A stretch of 13,135 bases of DNA. It comes from an uncultured Oscillospiraceae bacterium. Lineage in GTDB: Bacteria > Bacillota > Clostridia > Oscillospirales > Oscillospiraceae. Of this stretch, positions 6,697-13,129 are shown one piece after another. Below the pieces are notes generated by a model. It saw nothing but the letters and a program-made list of their open reading frames with translations, was not told the DNA's origin and ran no database searches. Both the position numbers and the translations under genes were made by a program. The stretch covers positions 1 through 13,135 of the forward strand of contig CAAEDD010000032.1 of the NCBI GenBank assembly GCA_900754515.1. Direction: 5' to 3'. Position 1 is the stretch's first letter. Each line of letters begins with the position of its first letter.

Positions 6697-6739
6697 GCAA
6701 AAAATCAACCCCGGCTGAAGGCCGGGGTTGATTTTTTGC
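6697..6739. terminator. Bidirectional intrinsic terminator, 19-bp perfect stem
   Basis: Bases 6697-6715 are the exact reverse complement of 6721-6739, around a TGAAG loop. The GC core is flanked by an A6 run on the left and a T6 run on the right, so both strands give a stem followed by a U-tract. It ends the dehydratase operon on + and the serC-serA unit on -. Confidence 0.93.
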
Positions 6740-6757
6740 TTAATTTAGAGCCTTGCC

Positions 6758-7918
6758 TTATATAACTCTCACTCTCAGCACATGCTCCATGGAGCGGATG
6801 CTCTCGGCGGTGACTTCATCAATGGGGCTGCCCAGGTCCACCATGGTGTAGGCATAGCTGTCACGGGGTTTGTTTATCATATGCTCCACGTTCACATCAG
6901 CGCCCAAACGATCAAGGATGCGGTTTATCATCTTGGGCACGTTGTGGTGGATGACGCACAGGCGGCACACGCCCATGCGGGACAGGGACACGTCTGGCAG
7001 GTTAACGGAGTTCTTTATGTTCCCGTTGAGCAGGTAGTCATAGAGCTCTCTTGCAGCCATGACGGCACAACGGTCTTCACTTTCGGGGGTGCAGGCGCCC
7101 AGATGGGGCATGGCAATGACATTGGGGGCCTGCAGAATGACTTTATTGGGGAAGTCGGTGACATACTTACCCACCTTGCCGGACTTGAGAGCCTCCGTCA
7201 TGGCCTCATCGTCTACCACCTCAGCCCGGCTCTCGTTGATTATCCTCACGCCCTGACGCATTTTCTGGAAGGCCTCGGCGTTGAGAAGGTGGTGTGTGCT
7301 CTCGGTGTAGGGAACATTGAGACTGATGTAATCACTGTTGGAGAAAATATCGTCTATGCTGTCGGCATGGATAACGTCTCTGGACAGGCGCCAGGCGGCG
7401 TTCACAGACATGAAGGGGTCAAAGCCGTATACGGTCATGCCCAGGTCCAGGGCGGCGTTGGCCACCAGAGCGCCGGTGGCGCCCAGGCCGATGACACCCA
7501 GGGACTTGCCCAGCAGCTCGGGCCCGGCAAAGTTGGACTTGCCCTTCTCCACCAGAACTGGTATTTCGTCTCCCCTGTCGGCAATGGATTTAACAAAGTC
7601 TATGCTGCCCAGCACATCCCGGGAGGCCATGACCATAGTGCAGATCTCCTGCTCCTTCACGGCCTCGGCGTTGGCGCCGGGGCTGTTGAATACCACGATG
7701 CCTTTTTCGGTGCAGTCGTCAACGGGAATATTGTTGGTGCCTGCGCCGGCTCTGCCTATGGCCAGCAGGCTCTCGGGCAGAGGGGAGGAATGGAGGTCGG
7801 CGCTGCGAATAAGCAGGGCCTGGGCATCCTCCACATCGGGGCCAACGGTGCAGCCCTTCTGCTCCAGAACTTCGATGCCGGAGGGGGAAATGGCGTTCAT
7901 GGTACGTATATTAAACAT
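6758..7918 (-). CDS. serA: D-3-phosphoglycerate dehydrogenase, short ACT-domain type
   Basis: The enzyme catalyses NAD-dependent oxidation of 3-phosphoglycerate to 3-phosphohydroxypyruvate, the first step of serine synthesis. In the 386-residue protein, the N-terminal half-domain contains RAGAGTNNIPVD (56-67). The Rossmann site GLGATG is at 144-149 with the NAD-selective Asp167. Catalytic Arg231 lies in NESRAEVVDDEAM and catalytic His272 in MPHLGACTPE. A C-terminal ACT domain spans about 316-386, suggesting serine feedback. The usual catalytic Glu in the FExEP loop is not seen: the protein reads YVTDFPNK there, with a shortened loop. The ATG at 7918 overlaps the serC stop by eight bases. The in-frame TTG at 7930 is only one base from the AAGGAG and was rejected; the ATG spacing of 13 is long, suggesting coupling to serC translation. 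Confidence 0.93.
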   Translation of the reverse strand: MFNIRTMNAISPSGIEVLEQKGCTVGPDVEDAQALLIRSADLHSSPLPESLLAIGRAGAGTNNIPVDDCTEKGIVVFNSPGANAEAVKEQEICTMVMASRDVLGSIDFVKSIADRGDEIPVLVEKGKSNFAGPELLGKSLGVIGLGATGALVANAALDLGMTVYGFDPFMSVNAAWRLSRDVIHADSIDDIFSNSDYISLNVPYTESTHHLLNAEAFQKMRQGVRIINESRAEVVDDEAMTEALKSGKVGKYVTDFPNKVILQAPNVIAMPHLGACTPESEDRCAVMAARELYDYLLNGNIKNSVNLPDVSLSRMGVCRLCVIHHNVPKMINRILDRLGADVNVEHMINKPRDSYAYTMVDLGSPIDEVTAESIRSMEHVLRVRVI

Positions 7919-8993
7919 GGCTGAGCTCAAACTCCTTCATATAATTTAGCAGCTTATGCACGCCTTCAATAGGCATGGCATTATAAATTGAGGCTCTCAT
8001 GCCTCCGGCCACTTTGTGGCCCTTGATGTTCAGCAGACCCTGGGCGGAGGCGCCGCTTATAAACTCGGCGTCCAGTTCCTTGTCTCCGGTAGAGAAGGTA
8101 ACGTTCATAAAGCTGCGGGAACCTGGCAGGGCGTGGGCTTTGAACAGACGGCTGTTGTCAAGAAAATCGTAGAGGAGAGCAGCCCTCTCCCGGCGCATGG
8201 AATCCATAGCTGCCACGCCGCCCTGAGACTTGATCCAGTCCAAAGTCAGCCCCAGCATATATATGCACCAGCAGGGGGGAGTGTTCAGCATGGAGTCATG
8301 CTCTGACAGAACCTTGTAGCTCATCACCTGGGGGGTAATGGCCAGTTCCCGGCCCAGAAGGGACTTATCTACAATCACCACGGTGAGGCCGGCGGGGGCC
8401 ATGTTCTTCTGAGCACCGGCGTATATGATGCCGAAGCGGGATACGTCCACCGGATAGGACAGAATATCTGAGGACATGTCGCATACCAGAGGGGCGGAGG
8501 TGCTTGGCACATACTGCCACTCGGTACCGTAAACGGTATTGTTGCCGCAGTAATAGAAATATTTTGCACCTTCAGTACACTTGAGCTCATCTTGGGTTGG
8601 AATGCGGTCATGGCCGGTAGCAGAACTATCGCAGGCGATGTTCACCTTCCCGTATTTCTCTGCCTCTGCGGCAGCCTTTTTTGAGAAGTTGCCGGTAACT
8701 GCATAGTCGGCACAGCCGCCCTCTATGAGGTTCATGGGGATGGCGGCAAACTGCAGGGTAGCTCCGCCCTGAAGAAAAAGAATGTCATGACTGTCGGGAA
8801 CCTGCATCAGCTCTTTAAGGCTGAGCTTGGTACGATCGAATATATCCTGAAAAAGCTTACTTCTGTGGCTCATCTCCATTACAGATATGCCGCTGCCCTC
8901 GTAATCCAGGAGCTCATTCCTGGCGCGCTCCAGCGCAGGAAGCGGCATCACGGAAGGACCTGCTGAGAAGTTAAAAATGTTTTCTCTGGCCAC
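7911..8993 (-). CDS. serC: Phosphoserine aminotransferase
   Basis: This PLP enzyme converts 3-phosphohydroxypyruvate and glutamate to phosphoserine and 2-oxoglutarate, the second step of serine synthesis. Its 360 residues are the normal length. It begins with FNFSAGPSVMP, has GGAT at 76-79 for cofactor phosphate contact, CDMSSD at 171-176 with the Asp that binds the pyridine nitrogen, and the Schiff-base Lys196 in YAGAQKNMAPAG. GGMRAS near the C-terminus is also typical. The start is GTG with AGGAG eight bases upstream; a nearby ATG at 9001 is out of frame. It is the first gene of a serC-serA operon with its own promoter. The phosphoserine phosphatase serB is not in the window. Confidence 0.96.
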   Translation of the reverse strand: MARENIFNFSAGPSVMPLPALERARNELLDYEGSGISVMEMSHRSKLFQDIFDRTKLSLKELMQVPDSHDILFLQGGATLQFAAIPMNLIEGGCADYAVTGNFSKKAAAEAEKYGKVNIACDSSATGHDRIPTQDELKCTEGAKYFYYCGNNTVYGTEWQYVPSTSAPLVCDMSSDILSYPVDVSRFGIIYAGAQKNMAPAGLTVVIVDKSLLGRELAITPQVMSYKVLSEHDSMLNTPPCWCIYMLGLTLDWIKSQGGVAAMDSMRRERAALLYDFLDNSRLFKAHALPGSRSFMNVTFSTGDKELDAEFISGASAQGLLNIKGHKVAGGMRASIYNAMPIEGVHKLLNYMKEFELSHV

Positions 8994-9027
8994 AATGTCA
9001 TCTCCTATTGCTTGTTAATTCTAAGAT

Positions 9028-9056
9028 ATAATACTCTATAGCCGTTATTTCGTCAA
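9028..9056 (-). promoter_or_regulatory. Predicted sigma-A promoter for serC-serA, overlapping the mtaB stop codon
   Basis: On the minus strand TTGACG (9056-9051) and TATTAT (9033-9028) are spaced by 17 bases, very close to consensus. The -35 box contains the TGA stop of mtaB (9055-9053). The predicted leader to the serC GTG is about 28 nt, too short for a riboswitch. No terminator separates mtaB from serC. Confidence 0.75.
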
Positions 9057-10342
9057 CCGTCCAAGTGCCCAAAAAGCTGCTCTCCCCGCACTTCGGATAT
9101 CAAAACCGGGCGGATCTGGCCCCGGAGAGCCTCTCCCGCGGCGGAAACCAGTACATAGCTGTCGCTGTGGCCGGTCCAGAGTCCATCCTCCTTAGTCTCA
9201 AAGAGCACCGGCAGGCGGCTCCCTACACAGGAGCGGAGAAAGTCCAGGTGCATCTGCTTGGCTATCTCCTGGGCTTCGTGGGCCCGGCGGGACTTTACGG
9301 CGTTTTCCAACTGGCCGGGCATGCTGTCTGCCGGGGTACCGGGACGGCGGGAGTAGGGAAAGATGTGCATGCCCTCAAAGGCGCACTTACGTATAAAGTC
9401 CAGAGTTTCATGGTGGTCCTGCTCCGTCTCACCGGGAAAGCCTGTTATCAGGTCACAGGTGAGGGCGCAGCCGGGGAAATATTCTCTCAGCAGTTCCACA
9501 GAGCGGTAAAAGGCGGCGGTGTCATACTTGCGGTTCATGGCCTTCAAAGTCCTGTCACAGCCGGATTGAAGGGACAGATGAAAATGGCGGCATAGCCGTC
9601 CCGTGGCTGCGAGACGGCGGCAGAAGTCCTCCGTAACCACCGTCGGCTCCAGGGAGCTGAGACGTATGCGCATCTCCGGGGCGGCCTCCGCCACAGCGCA
9701 CACCACGTCCGCAAGACCGGGGCGGCCCGGCAGATCCAGACCGTAGGAGGCTACCTCTATGCCCGTGAGCACTACCTCGCGGTAGCCCTGGGCCTGAAGC
9801 TTCCTTATTTCCTCCACTGCCTCTTCTACTGGCAGACTCCGGAGTCTGCCCCGTGTATAGGGGATGATACAGTAAGAACAGAAATTGACGCAGCCGTCCT
9901 GAATCTTCAGCATCGCCCTGGTGCGGCCGGGCACCGCCCCAGAGGGCAGCCGTTCAAAGTCACGGCGCTTAAAGGGCTGATCTATATAGCGGCAGCCCAG
10001 ACCCTTTTCCACAGCCTGCTCCACGGCCTCCACCAGCTTCGTCCGCTCTGAGGCACCGAATATGACATCCGCACCAAGCTGCGCCACATCCTCCGCGCTT
10101 ATCTGGGAGTAGCAGCCGCAGACGGCCAGCACCGCTGCGGGATTTTCCTCTTTGAGGTGTCGGATGGCCTGGCGGGATTTTCGGCCGCTTTCGGCAGTAA
10201 CGGCGCAGGTATTCACGATTATGGCGTCGGCCTGCTCACCGGGTGCCGCGGGGCTGTGACCATGCTGCTTGAGCATGGCGTCCATGGCCTGAGTCTCATA
10301 TTGGTTGACCTTACAGCCAAGAGTGGATATAATGTATTTCAT
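9053..10342 (-). CDS. mtaB: tRNA (t6A37) C2-methylthiotransferase
   Basis: This radical-SAM methylthiotransferase converts t6A to ms2t6A at position 37 of ANN-decoding tRNAs. The protein has 429 residues, usual for MtaB. The N-terminal UPF0004 domain carries the auxiliary-cluster cysteines Cys10 (TLGCKVNQYE), Cys46 (NTCAVT) and Cys77 (CGCYSQ). The radical-SAM cluster is CVNFCSYC, Cys151/155/158, followed by PYTRGRLRS. A C-terminal TRAM-like domain begins near residue 370. TLGCKVNQ and NTCAVT distinguish MtaB from MiaB (TxGCxMN) and RimO. The start is ATG with AGGAG about six bases upstream. The first codons also contain the predicted promoter of the divergent cysteine desulfurase, which could supply sulfur for its clusters. 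Confidence 0.94.
   Translation of the reverse strand: MKYIISTLGCKVNQYETQAMDAMLKQHGHSPAAPGEQADAIIVNTCAVTAESGRKSRQAIRHLKEENPAAVLAVCGCYSQISAEDVAQLGADVIFGASERTKLVEAVEQAVEKGLGCRYIDQPFKRRDFERLPSGAVPGRTRAMLKIQDGCVNFCSYCIIPYTRGRLRSLPVEEAVEEIRKLQAQGYREVVLTGIEVASYGLDLPGRPGLADVVCAVAEAAPEMRIRLSSLEPTVVTEDFCRRLAATGRLCRHFHLSLQSGCDRTLKAMNRKYDTAAFYRSVELLREYFPGCALTCDLITGFPGETEQDHHETLDFIRKCAFEGMHIFPYSRRPGTPADSMPGQLENAVKSRRAHEAQEIAKQMHLDFLRSCVGSRLPVLFETKEDGLWTGHSDSYVLVSAAGEALRGQIRPVLISEVRGEQLFGHLDG
10305..10333 (+). promoter_or_regulatory. Predicted strong promoter for the cysteine desulfurase, inside mtaB
   Basis: TTGACC (10305-10310) and a perfect TATAAT (10328-10333) are 17 bases apart. The whole element lies in the first ~13 codons of mtaB on the opposite strand. 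The predicted start is near 10340, giving a leader of about 40 nt. Confidence 0.7.
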
Positions 10343-10379
10343 AATGATCTCCTGAAGAAAAACATTGGAGTGTGTAAAA

Positions 10380-11510
10380 ATGGAACATTATCTGGATAAT
10401 TCAGCCACCACAAGGGTCTGCCCGGAGGCGGCGGAGGCGGCTTTGAAAGCAATGACCGAGACCTATGGTAATCCCAGCTCAACCCATACCAAAGGCCGGG
10501 AGGCAAAGCAACTGCTGGATAAAAGCCGCAGACAGGTGGCGGACGCTCTGGGATGCACGGTGCAGGAACTGGTCTTTACATCCTGCGGCTCCGAGAGTGA
10601 CAACTGGGCCATACTCAATGGGGCGGAACTGATGCACCGCCGGGGAAAGCATGTGATAAGCTCTATGGTGGAGCATGATGCCGTGCTCAAATCTCTGGAG
10701 GAGCTGGAGCGCCGGGGCTTTGAAGTGACCCGGCTGCGGCCCGACAGCACCGGGGCCATCTCTGTGGAGTCGGTGCTGGAGGCTCTGAGGAGCGACACCA
10801 TATTGGTGTCGCTGATGCTGGTTAACAACGAGACCGGGGCGGTGACGGATATTGCCGCCATAGCCAAGGCCATGAAAAAAGCGGCCTCCCAGGCACTGTT
10901 ACACACCGATGCTGTGCAGGCCTTCATGAAACTGCCCTTCACGGCCAAATCACTGGGAGCCGATATGATAAGCATAAGCGGACACAAGATACATGCCCCC
11001 AAAGGCATAGGGGCATTATACATCAAAAACGGCATAAAGCTCAAGCCCTATATCCTGGGCGGTTCCCAGGAGTCCGGACGCCGGGCCGGTACCGAAGCAA
11101 TGTCTCAGATAGCCGCCTTCGGCGCTGCCTGCGCTGTGGCAAAGGCGGGCTTTAAGGAGAATACGGAGCGTATGGCCTATCTCCGGCAGCTGGCCGTGGA
11201 GGAGCTGAGCCGGGATCTCCCTGAGCTCAGGGTAATAGGGGGCGGGGCACCCCATATACTCAGCATATCTCTGCCCGGCTGGCGCAGCGAGGTGCTGATG
11301 AACTATATGGAAGCCAGAGAGATATATGTATCAAAAAGCTCCGCCTGCAAAAAGGGCGGGCGGAGCCATGTTCTGGAAGCCATGGGTCTGGAGCCAAGGG
11401 TCATTGACGGTGCCATTCGCATCGGCCTTTCCCGTTTCAATACGGAAGAGGACATATATGCCCTGTGCCAGACTCTGAAAGAAGCCAGATCAAATCTGGC
11501 TCATGTCTGA
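10380..11510 (+). CDS. Cysteine desulfurase, NifS/IscS-like
   Basis: This PLP enzyme takes sulfur from cysteine as an enzyme-bound persulfide, for Fe-S clusters and tRNA thiolation. In its 376 residues, YLDNSATT opens the protein and NPSSTHTKGREAK follows at 31-43. SCGSESDN (68-75) is the cofactor phosphate region, VEHDAV contains the stacking His99, LHTDAVQ the Asp177, and SGHKIHAPKG the Schiff-base Lys203. The catalytic cysteine is Cys323 in SSACKKGGRSHVL, where the loop after the cysteine is shorter than in classical IscS (SSACTSG...). The ATG at 10380 has GGAGTG seven bases upstream; the in-frame TTG at 10365 would sit on that site and was rejected. No iscU, iscR or thiI accompanies it here. 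The sequence cannot decide between IscS and NifS naming, so no symbol is given. Confidence 0.92.
   Translation: MEHYLDNSATTRVCPEAAEAALKAMTETYGNPSSTHTKGREAKQLLDKSRRQVADALGCTVQELVFTSCGSESDNWAILNGAELMHRRGKHVISSMVEHDAVLKSLEELERRGFEVTRLRPDSTGAISVESVLEALRSDTILVSLMLVNNETGAVTDIAAIAKAMKKAASQALLHTDAVQAFMKLPFTAKSLGADMISISGHKIHAPKGIGALYIKNGIKLKPYILGGSQESGRRAGTEAMSQIAAFGAACAVAKAGFKENTERMAYLRQLAVEELSRDLPELRVIGGGAPHILSISLPGWRSEVLMNYMEAREIYVSKSSACKKGGRSHVLEAMGLEPRVIDGAIRIGLSRFNTEEDIYALCQTLKEARSNLAHV
10385..10413 (-). promoter_or_regulatory. Candidate promoter for mtaB, inside the cysteine desulfurase gene
   Basis: On the minus strand TTGTGG (10413-10408) and TAATGT (10390-10385) are 17 bases apart. The -35 is weaker than those of neighbouring promoters. 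It lies in codons 2-12 of the divergent gene. The predicted start is near 10378, so the two 5' leaders would overlap. Confidence 0.4.
11483..11501. terminator. Dyad in the overlapping 3' ends, weak terminator candidate
   Basis: AGCCAGAT (11483-11490) and ATCTGGCT (11494-11501) form a perfect 8-bp stem around CAA. On the minus strand it is followed by TCTTTCAG, a poor U-tract; on the plus strand CATGTCTG follows. It sits inside the last codons of the desulfurase gene and just past the permease stop, so it may act mainly on the permease transcript. Confidence 0.4.
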
Positions 11511-12769
11511 TCTTCCCGGTTTTTCCTGACCGGCTGATAGGTGACCGGGTCGATATAATCCAAATCCCTGTAATCGGCGGCCTCCCATGGGAGGTCGCTT
11601 CTTTTAAGTTTGCGGGTAACACTGCTGTTGACGGCGGCGTAAATGACCACAAACACCGGCACGCCCAAAAGCATGCCCCAGAAACCGAAGAAGCCTGCGC
11701 CTATGATAATGGAGAACATGACCCAGAAACCGTTGATGCCCACGGAGTTTCCCAGAATTTTGGGACCGATGACGTTTCCGTCCAGCTGCTGGAGAATAAT
11801 GATGAAGATTACAAAGATAAGGCACTTGAACGGGTCTACCAGCAAAATAATCAGTGCGGAAGGCACGGCACCTATAAAGGGGCCGAAGAAGGGAATGACG
11901 TTGGTGACGCCCACGATAACGCTGACCAGCAGAGCGTAGGGCATCTGGAGTATGGCACAGACGATGTAGCAGATAAGTCCGATGATGGCGGAGTCCAGCA
12001 GCTTGCCGTTTATAAAGCCCATAAAGGTGCGGTCGGTAAAATCCAGACCCTCCATAATCTTCTTGGACATCTCCACGGAGAAAATGGAATAGAGTATCCG
12101 CTTGGCGCTGGCTCCGAATTGCTCCAGATTGCTCAGCACATACACCGAGACGATTATGCCGATGACCAGGTTATATATGCCCAGCAGCACGTAATACACT
12201 CCGGAGGTGACATTGGAGATGAGGCTGCCCAGTTCCGGCAATACGGTCTGCTGTATCCAGTTCATAAGACTGGTGTTCACCTCGCCCAGAAGCTGGGAGG
12301 CATAATGCTCAATCTCCGGAAAGTCCTCCAGCAGCTGCTGCAACCAGCGGCTGGCAGTATCTATGTACATGGAGCTGCTGGCCACGATGGTCTGTAAGCT
12401 GCTGTATATCTGGGGTATGATGAGAAAGACCAGGGCAGTGAGTATTGCCAGCAGAACCAACTCGCTGAGCAGCACCGACATACTGCGGGCAAAGCGTGAC
12501 CCGTCGCTCTTCTTGCTTTTTTTATATAGCTTTTGTGCAAGAGGAGTGAAGAGCTTTTTCTCCACCATGCGCATGAAAGGTGCCAGCAGGTAGCATATCA
12601 CCATGCCCCATATAAAGGGGCTGAGGATGCCCAGAAGCGTGGACAGGGCAGAACCCAGGAAGGGCAGAAACCTCAGAGCCATGTAGAACAAAATGGCCGC
12701 GGCAATCACGCAGAAGGCAGTGATGCCCCAGTAGAGATACATTTTGTCCCATCTGAAAGGTCTCCTCAT
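11501..12769 (-). CDS. AI-2E family transporter (PerM/YtvI-like permease)
   Basis: This 422-residue membrane protein has the family layout: two N-terminal spans (about 10-32 and 38-62, ending FIWGMVICYLLAPFMRMVEK), a third near 95-117 and a long amphipathic segment (about 120-190). A dense C-terminal membrane block carries NVIPFFGPFIGAVPSA, QQLDGNVIGPKILG and GFFGFWGMLLGVPVFVVIYA. Members have been linked to autoinducer-2 export, Na+/H+ exchange or, in spore formers, forespore-mother cell processes; the substrate cannot be told here. The start is ATG with CAGGAGGA about seven bases upstream. The gene ends ten bases inside the convergent cysteine desulfurase gene. It has its own promoter. Confidence 0.92.
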   Translation of the reverse strand: MRRPFRWDKMYLYWGITAFCVIAAAILFYMALRFLPFLGSALSTLLGILSPFIWGMVICYLLAPFMRMVEKKLFTPLAQKLYKKSKKSDGSRFARSMSVLLSELVLLAILTALVFLIIPQIYSSLQTIVASSSMYIDTASRWLQQLLEDFPEIEHYASQLLGEVNTSLMNWIQQTVLPELGSLISNVTSGVYYVLLGIYNLVIGIIVSVYVLSNLEQFGASAKRILYSIFSVEMSKKIMEGLDFTDRTFMGFINGKLLDSAIIGLICYIVCAILQMPYALLVSVIVGVTNVIPFFGPFIGAVPSALIILLVDPFKCLIFVIFIIILQQLDGNVIGPKILGNSVGINGFWVMFSIIIGAGFFGFWGMLLGVPVFVVIYAAVNSSVTRKLKRSDLPWEAADYRDLDYIDPVTYQPVRKNREDQT

Positions 12770-12791
12770 AAATAGTCCTCCTGTAATATAC

Positions 12792-12805
12792 GGAGTTAAA
12801 ACTCC
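12792..12805 (-). other. Short hairpin at the 5' end of the permease leader
   Basis: GGAGTT (12792-12797) and AACTCC (12800-12805) form a small perfect dyad that begins within a few bases of the predicted transcription start near 12808. It may protect the 5' end; it is short enough to be chance. Confidence 0.35.
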
Positions 12806-12814
12806 AACATTTTT

Positions 12815-12843
12815 ATATTACTATTAGTCCACTTTGCCGTCAA
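12815..12843 (-). promoter_or_regulatory. Predicted sigma-A promoter for the AI-2E family permease
   Basis: On the minus strand TTGACG (12843-12838), a 17-base spacer and TAATAT (12820-12815). Predicted leader of about 39 nt. Confidence 0.7.
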
Positions 12844-13129
12844 TGACTAACTTGTTAATTTTGTGTATTTTTTTTGGCAAAACTGTTACAAACAATGTAA
12901 TGTGATTATGTAAACTAAAAGGCCGTGTTGAAAAGCAAACATTCATAACAGCTTGTTGAAAACTCTGTTGGAAATGTTAAAAACTCCTTTGATTGTGGGA
13001 ATCCGGGCCGCTGCGGCATTTTGAATAAAAGTGAAAAAAGTGTCGAAATATTCATAATCATGTAAACCAACTCATAGAACCGTTTTGTAACTCATAGTCT
13101 CAAACAAGATATTCCTTCGGGAGGGGACT
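12844..13129. other. AT-rich intergenic region with repeated short motifs
   Basis: No gene is seen in this 286-base stretch. It holds an 8-base T-run near 12868-12875 and the dyad TTACA/TGTAA (12886-12900). Four related TGTTRRAAA-type 9-mers on the plus strand start at 12926, 12954, 12966 and 12975. ATGTAAAC occurs twice (12908, 13060), ATTCATAA twice (12941, 13050) and AACTCATAG twice (13069, 13089, exactly 20 bases apart). A short GC island (about 13002-13016) interrupts it. The first two 9-mers differ by two bases from the inverted DnaA-box consensus, so an origin next to dnaA is possible; an elaborate promoter region for the gene at 13130 is as likely. I found no convincing -35/-10 pair for that gene. 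Confidence 0.5.

Noticed and set aside
6782..7924. A 380-codon plus-strand frame opposite serA
   Set aside because: Antisense to a clear SerA; the translation is dominated by His, Gly and Val with no recognisable fold.
7919..7930. Upstream TTG start for serA at 7930
   Set aside because: It lies one base from the AAGGAG, too close for initiation, and would lengthen the overlap with serC to 20 bases. ATG 7918 gives the family-like start MFNIRT.
9001..9027. A serine-responsive riboswitch or T-box before serC
   Set aside because: The predicted leader is only about 28 nt, too short for any such element, and there is no terminator hairpin.
11465..12397. A 310-codon plus-strand frame opposite the permease
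   Set aside because: The polar Asp/His/Gln-rich translation mirrors the hydrophobic codons of the transporter; no ribosome site.
9011..12860. The 10-mer CTTGTTAATT shared by the serC leader (9011) and the region upstream of the permease (12851)
   Set aside because: A single AT-rich 10-mer shared at different positions relative to the two promoters, with no flanking similarity; likely chance.
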